Shown one piece after another: positions 48,211-59,491 of a DNA stretch of 64,000 bases. The stretch is from Alisma plantago-aquatica. Taxonomy: Eukaryota; Streptophyta; Magnoliopsida; Alismatales; Alismataceae. Made by a program: the position numbers and the translations under genes. Where the stretch lies: assembly GCA_963693085.1 (NCBI GenBank), contig OY856409.1, forward strand, positions 657,182,591-657,246,590, given 5' to 3'. Positions within the stretch are counted from its first letter, which is position 1. Every line of letters begins with the position of its first letter. The notes beneath the pieces were generated by a model. The model searched no databases. It saw nothing but the letters and a program-made list of their open reading frames with translations, and was not told the origin of the DNA.

Positions 48211-49613
48211 CACATCAACTACTCTATACTTTAGGATTATCAATATGATTGATTTTGGTTTGTCACCTTTATTTATTGCATATGATGCGAATAAAATTGA
48301 CTTTATACATGTTGAATCCTAAGTCCATAAATCCCAATATACATATATGATATGTAATATGAATTCACTCGATATGCGTCGCCCTTAAACGAGTTTTGTG
48401 GTGGATATATAGCGTGATTATGGCCAATAAACCCTATGTATGTGTGCTTGGTTGAATGTGGTTCCTTGCATCTCAGTCTGCACACCGATTCCTTACCTAC
48501 TTTTCTTGATGTAACTTGAGATAACTCAAGATTTATTTCCTACCTTTACTCCCACCAAATGTAACTCAGGGTTTCTCAATTCAAATGTAAATATGATAGA
48601 ACTTTTATTTCCTGTTATGTCAAAGAACGACAGACAACCTGACGACAACTGAGACGATTGGTTCAAGGCATGAATTGATCGGTTGGTGATCCATACGACC
48701 GGTTCATGGAGCAAGACGATTGGGTGGCGGCCATGAGGAGATGCACGATGATCAAGCAAACCAAACAGTTGGAGGAGCCAAAGGATCGGCTGGTGGCACC
48801 CAGATGACCGGCCTAATGGCGAGCCGATCAATCATGGAGATGAGTTGATCAAACCCAGAATGGCAAAGCACACAGTTTATCTTGTACAGGTTGCATGTGA
48901 TGTAGACCTAGATGACCGTGATTCCTTTTGGCTCGAGGAATCACATTAGGATAGCCATAATCATCGCTTTTATCATTTCACATGTTTTCTGTGGGATATA
49001 GCATGTATATGATACATACTATATATTGTGGTGATTGGATATGTATATGTACCTATAAAACCAAATCCCTCATTAAATATTAAAGTTTTAGATGCCTTCC
49101 AAATGAGACACGTGTGAAAAGCTTGATCGGCCAAGTGTGGGTATGCCCTAGCATGGTGCATCGTCTATCTCGTGGAAGTGTGAAGGATGGATATGTGGGT
49201 CTACCCTAGCAAGGTGCATATTCATCATGTTGGCTTTGGGTCAGACTTAACAAGGTGACCTAGATAGGATCTAGCGCCTTGAGGCATGGAGATGATCATT
49301 ACAAGGAGTTGTATATGACATCTTATCAAGAGTTGCATATGATGCAATTGGAAAAAGTTGCCTACTTGGAAGATCTAAGTTGTGGGTGACAACCCTGGCT
49401 GGTCCATGACTCAGAGGATTTCAGGTGCTTGACCCACTAGAAGATTGTACACTGTAATCTTCCAAATTGATGGTGAGGGCTATCAATTTGAACAAAAATA
49501 GTGGGAGCGATAATTAATTAAAGTCCTAATTATATCGTCAACCTTTCAAATCAATCAAATAAGTCAAAATTGAGTTTTGGACTAAATTGCATATATTTCC
49601 TTTTGTAGTACAA
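48211..49613 (+). other. Element G: untranslated leader
   Basis: About 1.4 kb with no supported gene, collinear with 43391-44815. It holds CGAT-type words at 48640-48850 and the conserved CATGTGATGTAGACCTAG block near 48890. The short open frames on either strand look accidental. Confidence 0.6.
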
Positions 49614-50468
49614 ATGAAAACAAACAACAATCACTTTTCATTGCGATCAGTCCTTGAAAAGGACAAGCTGAATGTGACTAACTTCCACGACTGGTTTAGG
49701 ACATTGAGAATTGTTCTTACTCAAGAGCGAAAGGTCTATGTCCTAGATACTCCAGCTCCAGAGGAACCTGCTCCTACCGCACCAAAGGCAGAAAGGGATG
49801 CTTATAAGAAGCATTTTGAAGATGCCATTGATGCAAAGTGCTTGATGTTGTGCTCCATGAACCATGTATTACAGAGACAACATGAGAACATGGGTGTCAT
49901 TGAGATGATTCAACATCTCAAGAACATGTATGAAGATCAAGCACGGCAAGAGAGATATGATGTCTCCAGGGCACTGTTCAAGTGTGTCATGACAGAAGGA
50001 GATCTAGTTGGTCCTCACACACTCAAAATGATTGGCTATGTAGAGAACCTGACAAGACTGGGATTTCCTCTGAGCCAAGAGTTGGCTACTGACGTGATAC
50101 TGTGATCGTTGCCAGAATCCTACAGTCAGTTTGTGATGAACTACAACATGAACAACTTTGACAAGCCATTGACAGAGTTGTTGGGCATGTTGAGGATAGC
50201 CAAGGCACAGATGAAGAAGGACAAGACTAAGTCTGTGATGATGATCAACAATAAGAAAGGCAAGTCCAAGCGCAAGGGCAAGGGCAAGGCGAAGAAAGGT
50301 TCTGATGCTAGCCAGCAGCCCAAGTCATCTTCAACTCTCAAGGCCAAGGGAGGCATAACCAAGAGAGGCAATTGCCACCATTGTCAAAAGCCAAGACATT
50401 GGAAAAGGAATTGTCCACTCTATCTGAAAGAACTAAAGAAGAAAGAGGCAACAAACGTATCCACCTGA
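49614..50468 (+). pseudogene. Element G: Ty1-copia Gag, one internal stop
   Basis: I chose the ATG at 49614 because it aligns with the start in the sister copy, giving MKTNNNHFSLRSVLEKDKLN. The UBN2-type capsid domain covers roughly residues 10-190 (MIQHLKNMYEDQARQERYDV). A Lys-rich stretch follows (KGKSKRKGKGKAKKG). The zinc knuckle CHHCQKPRHWKRNC is complete. The only break is a TGA at 50103-50105 after residue 163. The frame ends with TGA at 50466-50468, just before the element H insertion. It would build the virus-like particle. Confidence 0.85.
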
Positions 50469-50473
50469 AGGTG
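50469..50473 (+). other. Target-site duplication of element H, left copy (AGGTG)
   Basis: AGGTG lies directly before the LTR start at 50474 and recurs at 62316-62320 after the LTR end. The perfect 5-bp match defines the insertion exactly. Confidence 0.92.
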
Positions 50474-51010
50474 TGATAACACCAAATTTTGTGATGTTTT
50501 TGACCCTTATTTTGTTATCAAAACTGCCCTTTTAAACTATTTTCCTCTCCTTTTATATGTACTTTTGCAATAACAGGACAAACTACGCTCTTAATTCAAT
50601 ATTTCCATATTTTGCAGAGTTTTCATCTAATTTTGACCCATTTGTCAGCAATAAGGCCCATCCCGGCCCACAAACATGATTCCACCTGCATCGTCCTATC
50701 AGCCGACCGATATGCACACTGCCCGACAGGGTAGCACAATACACGGATGCGCGACATGAGGATGCCGCACAAGAAGGGACTAACGAACGATACGCCTATC
50801 TACCCGACAGGGAGCCGGGCTCGCCACGACAACCGAAGCTTGTTGCGCGACACAGGCCACCCACCAGCAGGCACCACTTGTCACATCCACCGACAGCCGA
50901 CGTCCTTGTGCCGGGCAATACTGATATCGGCCTTCCACCGACTCTGCGATAATAAGAGCTAAAGAAGGACACGTGGTGCCCTGAGCACCATAACTTCCCC
51001 AACCGCGGCC

Positions 51011-51018
51011 TATAAATA
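51011..51018 (+). promoter_or_regulatory. TATA box of the element H 5' LTR
   Basis: TATAAATA lies in GCGGCCTATAAATAGCAGC and is conserved in the other LTR at 61053. The preceding 300 bases are rich in CCGAC and CGATA words, which would be the U3 region. Confidence 0.65.
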
Positions 51019-51274
51019 GCAGCTACAGGACTCCGATGGGACAGGTCGGAACCCTACGCAAGTCACCTCAGGAAAGTTGTGAAGAGCTAGTGTATCGTGC
51101 CTTAGTGCGTGTACCGGGCGATTCTAGGTGAGCACTTCCCCATCCCGAGAGGGAGGGAATGGTTCACTTAGGGTCGCCCCGGGCAACACTACAAGACGAT
51201 ATCGGCCGACAAGGATCCCCGACATAAGTGACCGATACTAGGAGCATCGCTCTAGCCCGACATGATACCAAACC

Positions 51275-51440
51275 CCGATACGCATCGCCCGTCACGGCGT
51301 GTCGCCCGAGAGGGTGCCGCCCGACATGATCGTATCGGGAAAGGGTCCTCACACGATGCAATCTGCCTGTCACGGCGTGTCACCTGAGAGGGTGTGCCGC
51401 CTGACACGGTTGTATCGGGCTAGGCTCCTGCTCGGTATCG
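51275..51440 (+). repeat. Two-unit tandem repeat in the element H LTR
   Basis: A unit of about 80 bases with GTCACGGCGTGTCGCCCGAG and a following CCGCCCGACATGATCGTATC is repeated once with changes (GTCACGGCGTGTCACCTGAG). The same pair is present in the 3' LTR at about 61315-61480. Confidence 0.75.
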
Positions 51441-52281
51441 GGCTGGAGGGTCCGCTGTAGTCTGTCGTCCTTCTGTATCAAGAAGGCGACATCTATCTTT
51501 ATTATTTCTGTTATTTATTTCTTTTACTTATGCAATGTAATCAGAACCTTATTTGTTTATGGAAATAGAAGATCTTAATTACCTGCTGCTTTATGTTTGG
51601 TACCTTTGTTGGATGATTGCTATGTTTAACATCTGAACTCTAGCTTGTATGTTTGGATCACGTTCAATTTAGCTACCGAATCATGTTTTCCCGTCGCAAC
51701 AGCCTCGAGAGAGGTGTTGTGGCTCTAGTGTTTGGTCCGATTATGGAGTACGAGAGTGTATGGAATCGGAGTTGCTTTAGTAACCTTTCCACTCTAACTT
51801 AAGCTCAGCAACCTCGAGAGGGGAGTTGATGCTTGGTTAGAGGTACCCCCTTCGAGAGGAGGGGTACATGATGTTTCTGCTGCCGCTTGTTTTACCAGAG
51901 TTTTCTCCTTCGCACCTTACTATAGCATTAGTTCTATATCTCTATTTCCGTTGCACGAAAACCCCTAAAAACTGATAATTGCTTAAAACCTTAATCTTCC
52001 TCGTAGCTCCAGTTGGAGATAGACTTCTTTTGTTTTATCGGTCTTATCTGCTGTTCCCTTACATGATTTTATCATCTCTTTTCCCTTACCGGAGTGTAAC
52101 GTGTCGATTCATCGTTCTCAACACTACCACCCTTGTCCCTGTGTTTGACCCCGTATATCTACTTTGACCCCGTAAACAAAGTTGTAGGGGCCTAGAAGGT
52201 TTCGGGTTATAAATGTAAAAGTATGACTACTTCAAATCCGCCTCCACTTTTCGGACGCGCGATTTAGGCCGGTCAACTTTT

Positions 52282-52299
52282 TGGCGCCGTTGCTAGGGA
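52282..52299 (+). other. Primer-binding site of element H, tRNA-Asp type
   Basis: TGGCGCCGTTGCTAGGGA matches the tRNA-Asp 3' complement TGGCGCCGTTGCCGGGGA at all but two bases. It lies six bases after the LTR end. This primer choice is typical of Athila-type gypsy elements. Confidence 0.88.
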
Positions 52300-52536
52300 C
52301 AAGGCAAAATAGTACTATTGATGAACCCGAATCCACTAACTACACTCCAATGCCTCAAGCTTAGAAATAAGCCTGACAACACTCTCTTTTTCCTTTCTTT
52401 ATTATTATTATTCTTTGCTTGAAATGAATATTTCATATTATCCAATAACAGGTTTTCTAACTTGATTCTTTTTCACGCTATCTCAGCTACTCAGAAGGAA
52501 GGCACCTTGCTCACCTGAGCATCAACATAACCTAAC

Positions 52537-54162
52537 ATGCCGCCTCGTGTTGAACAACCTCTTTCAGAGGGCGAACGTCAAAGGAGGGCTAGACCTAACT
52601 CCCCTCCACCTGAAGAAAATGACTGCTATGATGGCCATGATCAACATGAAGATCCAGATAGAGAGCAGTTCGAGGAAGACCAACACTGAGATAGACGTCG
52701 TCACCATCGAAGGCACATAAGGAATCACAATGATCAGAATCATCACCAGGAAGGGAGTGACAACGATGATTTGGAAGAAGAAGAGAAAACGCTGAGGGAG
52801 TTAGCTTCCACGAAGGTTAACAATTCCCGGTGCCCAGCCATCATTCCACATTTCAACGCCACTAACTTTGAGCTCAAGCCGTCTGTAATCTCCATGATCC
52901 AAAATAAGAGCTTCAGAGGGAGCTCCAAGAACGACAACCCTTATCATCACCTGGACACCTTCAAGAATATCTGCGACACAATTAAGATGTGAGGTGTACC
53001 CCAGGAAGTCATTTACTTCAAGGGCTTCATCTTCTCTCTGGAAGACAAGGCTCTATCGTGGTATCTGGGACTTCCCCACCAATCTCTAAATGGATGGGGA
53101 GCACTAGCAGATGCTTTCGTAAATAAATTCTATCCGACTGAGAAGACAGTGAGGAATAGGCAAAAGATAACCTCCTTTATGCAAAGGCCCATTGAGAATC
53201 TCCACGACGCCTGGGAAAGATACCAGGAATATCAAAGGGACTGCCCTCACCATAACTACAAGAAAGGTTTCCTAGTCACCACCTTTTACAACGGTCTAAC
53301 TCCCGACGAAAGGGTTTCACTAAATGCTGCAGCAGGAAGTGACTTCCTAGTGAAAAAGCCAAGCAAGCCTGAAAGGATCATCAAAAACATGGCCGAGCTG
53401 CAAGCCGGCACTGAGTATGATAGATCTGACAGAGGGAAGGCTAAGAAGGTCAATGAAGGACCCTCTCTTGAATCCAAGGCTCTGGAGTGTATAACTTCGT
53501 AGATATAGAGGATAGCGACAGATGTCAAGCAGCTAAGGGAATCTGGTGGTAAAGGGAAGAAGCAAGTGGAAAAAGTAATGAAGTGTGTGACTTGTGGAGA
53601 AGGGGCGCATGGGGTAGATAAATGCATCTACACCCGACCGAAAGCGTCAAGCGATTCTGACTCTGAGGCCGAAGAGACTGAAAATGTCTCTTTTGTAAAT
53701 TTTAAGAGGCCGGACCACCCTGGTTTTAGCTACGACAACAAGGATGCAACCGAGAATTCACATCAGCTGCATAGCTCGTCTAAGCCGCCCCAAGCATTCG
53801 GGAAGAGGGGAGGACCCAGTCAGTACACTAAAAACACCCCCTTCCAGATGAACAAAGGTAACTTCCAAGGTCAAGTCAAGTACCAAGGATCAACCAAGGA
53901 ACATGATAAGATTTCTAGCCAGATAGATGTGGTTGGCCAACTGTTTGATTTCGTTAAAAGGCAGGACACTATTAATAACCAGCTAGCGCAGAGTGCGCTG
54001 TCGAATTCGGGTGTTTTGAACTCGTTGTAGGTACAAATGGCAGACACGCAGGCGCATCAACGCTAGATTGATCAGCAATTAGCTCAAATGGCCGAGTTGA
54101 TAAAGAATCCCTCAGGAAAAATTTCGTCAAATAGTGAAATGGCAAAGAAGGTAGGACAGTGA
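52537..54162 (+). pseudogene. Element H: Athila-type Gag, one frame with six stops
   Basis: From the ATG at 52537 a single phase of about 541 codons can be followed with no frameshift, interrupted by stops at 52687, 52990, 53500, 53506, 54028 and 54064. The N-terminus is charged (Arg, Glu, Asp, His). The capsid part has NPYHHLDTFKNICDTIKM, FIFSLEDKALSWYLGLP, NKFYPTEKT, then ENLHDAWERYQEYQRDCPHH and TTFYNGLTPDERVSLNAAAG, the retrotrans_gag pattern of Athila elements. A zinc knuckle CVTCGEGAHGVDKC (about 53587-53628) is complete. The C-terminus is Gln-rich. No protease follows. Decay by point mutation without indels fits a fairly young insertion. Confidence 0.85.
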
Positions 54163-55478
54163 TCAAGAGGAAAGAGGATCAAGTTGCACGAGAGGATGAT
54201 GCCATAAACTAAGGAGTGAAGAAGCTAGAAGACTTCAAGCTGGAGACGAAAACTACATCGTTTCTCGGGAGGCAGCCCAAGTTTTCTTTTATTTCCTAGA
54301 ATAGGATGCAATTTACTTTCCTGCAAAACAAACATTACAAACATTATGGACTGTAATAAGGCCCGAGTCAGTGCATGCGCCACATGCGCTGACTCTTCTA
54401 TTTTATGGGCCACCGCTCAGTTTTATAGACCGAGATGGGTAATACCATCCGAGGCTGGGATCTTAACCTTAGGCCAATGATGTTTTGCTCATCGATCACT
54501 TTTTCCAGTTTTGTTTTAAGTTTTTCTCCTTGATTTTTCTCTGAAAGATCGTATCGGGCAGCAGCTCATCTGGCATGCTAAACGCGCCCGTATTGGGCAA
54601 TGGTATTTCGGGCATCGCAAAGGTCGTAACGAATGGCATGCCTGGGCGGCGTACACTCATATTGTGCAAGTGGAGTAATTACCCTTGTGTCGACGGATGG
54701 ACTGTCCGTCTCGGGAATGACTTTCCCCAACGACCGACGCGCGCCTCGGAATTACCAATTTTACTCCCGGTCGAGATCCCTATATATAGCATGGAGAGTT
54801 TACCATGTCGGGCTACTACCTTTACTATTTTCACCTACCCGTGTCATGCTGAGATTTTCTGAGTTAGCTCCCGTGTCGTGCAACGTTCCCCTGCTCTCAT
54901 GTCACACAGAAGTTTAAGAAAATAGCAAAGGTATAGCCCGACAGACCGTATCATCCACCTTGCCCGACACGACCTTCCTTTTGCGAATAACTTATCGGGC
55001 TTGCGGTTTCTAGCTGAGCAACCTTATATCACCTGATACGTATGTCGCACAACATACCTTTTATTCACGTTTGCCCGATACGCCATGTCACCCATCTTTG
55101 CACCACCTCGCCTGTTTTGTTGTGGGGTGACACGTTGCTTTTCTTTTAAGAGAGCCCTATCAGGCATTTTGTCCTTCGCAACCGTATCACTCGACACACC
55201 CATGTCAGACGACTATCCTGACACACAGTTCTAGCCGTTCATCTTGATTTATAAGTTCTTTCGACGTGACGGGCAATACCCATATCTCGTATCGGGAACG
55301 AGCCCTAATCTCTAAAAACCTCGTATCGCCTGATATAGTGGTGTGGGATCATTTATGTATCGGGTCATATCTTATCATGCATTCAGTTTCCCTTTTTAAA
55401 CATCGACAGATTTAATTGATCAAGGAATTTGTTTTATGATTAACAGAAAGGGCCCGTACCAAGCAGACTGTTGTCTGA
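54163..55478 (+). other. Element H: 1.3-kb spacer with LTR-like words and a TATA-like site
   Basis: No pol sequence is found where protease and reverse transcriptase would be expected. From about 54540 the spacer is full of TATCGGGC, CCCGATAC and CCCGACA words like the LTR. It has CTATATATAGC at about 54780, which could be a promoter for the second ORF. The short open frames here have no family resemblance. Confidence 0.6.
54780..54789 (+). promoter_or_regulatory. Possible internal promoter of element H
   Basis: CTATATATAGCATGG lies about 700 bases before the second ORF, in sequence resembling the LTR U3. A role in transcribing ORF2 is inference from sequence and place. Confidence 0.3.
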
Positions 55479-57899
55479 GTTGACGAGCATAGCCGAAGAA
55501 TCAACGACGAAGCCAAAGCTGAAGCGACCACTGTCGGGCAGAAACACCCGAATCCAGAAGTGGTTGGGCCGTCAACAGCAGAAAAGAGGACAAGGACAGG
55601 GGAGGTGGTAGCTCCAACCTCAGCACCAGCAGTAGCGGCAGAACCCTTGGATCACACACCAGGAAGGTTCGTGCTGAGAGATGATGAGCATGGACACCGC
55701 TATGCAGAGCTGGCGACCAAGCTCTACAGGCCGAGTAGGTTCTGTCACCGGTCTTCGTTCGATCAGCTGGGCATCTTTGGAAGACTAGAGAACATCCTCA
55801 CCACGGCAGGACTGAGGAAGATCTGCCTCAGCCGATCTTCCTCCTACACCGAACTCACAAGGGAGTTCATGCCATATCTCCACTGAGTGAAGAATACTAC
55901 TACGGAAAGAGAAGAATACAGCGGAGTAGATAGACTACACGCCCGACTATACAACTCAGAGCACGCCATCTCCGAGAAGCTGCTGAACGAGATCTTCTCT
56001 TCCAGTGAGGAGGAGAAGAATCTGATGAATAACGGTGCAAGAATCACTAAAGGAGACGGGTTCAATCCTGTGGAGCTCTGGAATAGGCTGACCGACGAGT
56101 CATCATTTAAGCCGGCAAGCAAGGTGGCAGCCGTGCACTCATGCTTTTGGAGAATTGTGCACAAATTAGCAGCGTGCTTGCTGTTCAGCAAGAATGAGTC
56201 CAACAATATCTACACTGAAGAATTCCACGTCATGTGGCACATGATGGAGGGAAGAGTGATCAACCTCGGGCGGTTCTTACTGAACAGGCTGCACCCAATA
56301 AAGGATGCCACCAAAGAATACTGTATGGGTGGCATCGTCAACATGATTGTGGCGGGGCTCGGGTACCCAAAGGAGCCGCACAGCATTTCAAGGACGAAGG
56401 GCGATGAGCTAATTGACATCAAATACCTGATGAGGGCCAACATCATAAAGAAGGAGGGAAGGGACTACTTCTACAAGTTTGCAAGGATAAACATCCTCCT
56501 CCCGCTCCCTCGCTGCGCCACCTACAACGCAGAAAAGCTGGTCTTCACTGCAGCAGAGATAGAAGCTGTGGCAGTAGATGCAGCTTACGCCGCCACCACC
56601 AGAATTCAGAAAAGGGCGGCCGCGAGAGGAGAACCGATTCCTCTCGACCCAAGGCGGGTAAAAGCTTCAACGACCCGCACCGAGCCAGCCGTGATTCCAG
56701 AGCTACCGGCGACAGCTGTTAATAGAGCTATAATCGCTCCTACTATACCAGCCACAACTACAACAACGACTATGGTGGCTGAAGAAGAACCGGTGATCGT
56801 TGAGGTCAACAAGACAATAACTACGGGAGCTGCCGCGGAAGAGACAGCCGCAACCCCCAACATCCCTGTAATGTCTGTAGAGGTAGAGGAAGAACCTCAG
56901 CCGGACGCCGGTAATTGGGTGTTCGACGAGATCCTAAGAATGGAGCTCGAAGGTGCACAGCTAATGCCGACACCGCCGCCGGTGTCCCCTGTTACAACTG
57001 CTGAGGAGATCACCGACAGTGTAGAGGTGGAGCAGCATTGGCCCACACCACAACCATCTCCACCACGACGAGAAGGATAGGAGGTGATGGCCGCAAGAGC
57101 GTCGACACCTCGCCCATCGGCATCTACATCGTGAACAATTGAGATAGACTCTACCTCATCTGGTAGACCATCACGTGAGCAAGGTGTCACGAGGACGGAA
57201 GGGAGACCCGTAGGAACCTCTCTATTGCTCGGGAAGATGCTAGGGCACGAGCTCGACTACTTGCAGGAAGTAACAAAGAACAACTCAACTACATGTATTT
57301 CCTTAACCCGCAAGTTTTCATCTTTCCAGAAAAGGCTGAATAGCCAAGAATGAGAGCTACTGACTCTAGTTAGCCTTCCCGGCCAACTAGAGACTCTAAC
57401 CGCGACGCTTCAGCAAGCCCTCAAATGCCTCGACGAGATCGAGGAGAGGATGAACAAGATGGATGACCATCCACGTCGAAGGAAGCCGAGAAGGTCCCCG
57501 TCGCCCCCTGGCCCTGGCTCTCTACCTTCTTCGTCAACATCCTCCTTGAGATCGACGTCCTCCTCCTCGTCTAGTGGGACATCCACAACGTCCGAGGAGG
57601 GGATGCCACCAAGGTCGACTGACGGAGCTCCAATAGGACATGAGAGCTCCCTAGGCCTAGAAGAAGAAAATCCCTCAGTCCCCCTGGATGAAATTGAAGA
57701 TGATAACAGAGATATCAGCATCGGGGTGGACTCTTCTGATGAATCAGAGGGAGAAAAGGGGGACATTTATGCTGCCAATGAAAGACACCTTCCCTGAGGA
57801 AGATGCTCGATGGTAGGCAAGTTCACTGAGCCATCGGAGATACCTTCCTTTGAGATGGCCGACTTTGATAGAAGGGCCATTGGCTACCTGAAGATAAGA

Positions 57900-58500
57900 G
57901 ACCAGAAACTGCTGAACAAGGTCCTAAGGTCACAAGAAGATGAAGAAGACGTCATCTGGAGCGACGACTACTTCTCCGTACAATGGGGAGCACTTTGAAG
58001 CATGTTCCGTTCGCCAGCCGTCATCGGCAAAAGGGTGTTCAGGGTCCTTGAAAGTGCAATCATAGAGAATATCAGTACCGAGACAGGTCAGAAGACAGTA
58101 TAAAATGCCACCCTAACCTTGGCAAGAAGACTGATGTGGGGAGAATCAGACTCCATTGCAGTGGCCCAAACCTCGTGTTGGCACCGTACAAGCACCGCAA
58201 CGTATGGTTCCTCTGCGCGACAGACCTCAGGAGCCATGACGTCTAGCTACTGAGCTGCAACAACAACGAGGTGCCACGCTCCGGACCTGTTTTCAGTCGC
58301 CCGGAGGACAAAAATCTGAGGCTTCTACCGCTGCGTATTCTATGAGCTATCAAGCAAGGAACACAACATGACAAAGGCGTCTGGAACTTCTTTTCTATCC
58401 GAGACTTCCCCGTCCAAGCAGAAAAGGGAAGCAGAAATAGTGCCTTCGTCGTCTTGCGCGCCATGGAGCTATTCAACATATTTGGATATATGAGGCATCT
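57900..58500 (+). pseudogene. Element H ORF2: first, degenerate Ulp1-like module
   Basis: Across a frame change near 58150, this part reads WGAL and AVIGKRVFRVLESAI, then HRNVWFLCATDLRSHDV, then VWNFFSIRDFPVQAEKG followed by SRNSAFVVLRAMELF. The layout parallels the C48 protease core: an HW-type strand, a short strand pair, and a Gln then Cys-Gly segment. The His-Trp pair is replaced by Asn-Val-Trp, and the Cys position is Ser-Ala. It looks like an inactivated duplicate of the following module. The assignment is tentative. Confidence 0.45.
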
Positions 58501-58859
58501 CCTGGGCCAAAACTTTTACCACCTCAGGAGCGTATACGCCCTGCTGCTAATCAAAGACGGGCGCTATTTTTGAGACGCAGGGGTACTAGAGGGGATGTTG
58601 GACAACGATCAGGAAGATGACTCTTCACAACCCATCAACTCCTCAGAGAAAGAAGCTGAGATGGCAACTGACACCTATGGGGTAGGCAAGCAGTTGGAGA
58701 TCCTACGGAAAGTGCACGGATTTGAAGACACTGCTTCGCCTGAAACTGCAGAAGGGATGATAAAAAATTTCGACCACTTCGCGTGCGCTACACTCACGCA
58801 GGAGCAGGTCAACGAAATCCTTCTGAAGTTAGCTGATTCTACCCCGGCGGATGTCATAT

Positions 58860-59491
58860 ATGAGGCAGGCAATGTCGTAGTCCCGGTCGATGATTTAAGG
58901 GACATGGTAAAATAAGGAGGATGTTTGGCTGTATCTGTGGTGGCCGCTTACATCCAAACAATACAGCCAAGGCTCGAACACGCATACATAGCTCATCCTA
59001 TGTTGTTCAATGACATTTGCCTCACCGATGAAACAGGAGCAAAGCAAGCATTTCTGGAAGAGTTGGAGAGCGAGGTCCCATGCACAATCTTCCTACCCAT
59101 CCTGCATTACAATCACTGGACGCTCCTAACGGTGTACACTCGCCAACGAGCAGGAATCTTCTACAACAACTTGGACAACAACAAGGACCATCCAGTACAG
59201 TGTAAATCGGCATCGTTGACCTCCCTCGAGCACCTAATACGAATATACTATGAGGACATGGCAATGCTGATACAACCATTCCTAGACACAACAACAAGCA
59301 AATGGCATGAGCTCCAGTTCTGCCACCGCAGTCCACAACAAATTCCTCTATCCAACGAGTGCGGCATCTTCGTGCTGGAATGGATATCGAATGAAGCGAT
59401 GCCTGACCAGCTCCACCACATCGAATATCATAGCAAACATGGAGAATATATGTTGGAGCTTCTATCTGGCGTAGGCACGCTCACCAGCTAA
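58860..59491 (+). pseudogene. Element H ORF2: Ulp1-like cysteine protease module (C48)
   Basis: The module begins VPVDDLRDMVK, crosses a stop at 58913, and continues VSVVAAYIQTIQ, resembling the N-terminal helices of Ulp1/SENP. The catalytic pattern follows: HW in LHYNHWTLLTVY (His codon 59114), Asp in NNLDNN (59174), Gln-Gln in SPQQIP (59336-59341) and Cys in NECGIFVLEW (59360). Ulp1 family enzymes cut SUMO or related ubiquitin-like tags from proteins. The spacing between His and Cys, about 81 residues, is normal for the fold. The frame 58925-59491 is open for 188 codons. Its position at the 3' end of a retrotransposon suggests capture or long-term carriage by the element. Confidence 0.75.

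Larger units (their letters stand above)
50474..52275 (+). mobile_element. Element H: 5' LTR (1802 bp)
   Basis: It runs from TGATAACACC to GGCCGGTCA and is nearly identical in layout to 60516-62315. By eye I count about 27 differences in the first 345 or so bases; later parts look more alike. It is GC-richer than its surroundings, with many CCCGACA, CGATAC and TATCGGGC words and a two-unit tandem repeat at about 51275-51440. No gene is supported inside it. Confidence 0.93.
55479..59491 (+). pseudogene. Element H ORF2: ATHILA-ORF-like domain, linker and two Ulp1-like modules
   Basis: One phase runs from about 55479 to 58150, then a single frame change leads into the phase that ends at 59491, some 1,330 codons. 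Stops interrupt it at 55884, 57078, 57132, 57351, 57795, 57996, 58101, 58244, 58343, 58571 and 58913. Parts in order: an N-terminal region; an ATHILA-ORF-like domain (about 55640-56560; GIFGRLENILTTAGL, FHVMWHMMEGRVINLGRFLL); a Thr/Ala/Pro/Glu-rich linker (56600-57080); a basic, Ser-rich part (57460-57600); an acidic part (57620-57760); a degenerate Ulp1-like module (57900-58500); and an intact-looking Ulp1-like module (58860-59491). The true start is unclear, since no ATG in phase is obvious. The domain identities rest on motif resemblance. Confidence 0.7.

Noticed and set aside
50796..51373. Arg/Gly-rich open frames in the element H LTR, also near 60838-61101
   Set aside because: These lie in the LTR promoter region, are not kept in phase between the two LTRs, and reflect high GC content.
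54575..54917. Two overlapping open frames of about 95 codons in the element H spacer
   Set aside because: They overlap each other in different frames, show no domain resemblance, and lie in GC-rich LTR-like sequence where stops are rarer by chance.
56606..56863. Minus-strand open frame, Val/Ala-rich and hydrophobic, looking like a membrane protein
   Set aside because: It is the antisense of the Thr/Ala-rich linker of ORF2; low-complexity coding gives such shadows.
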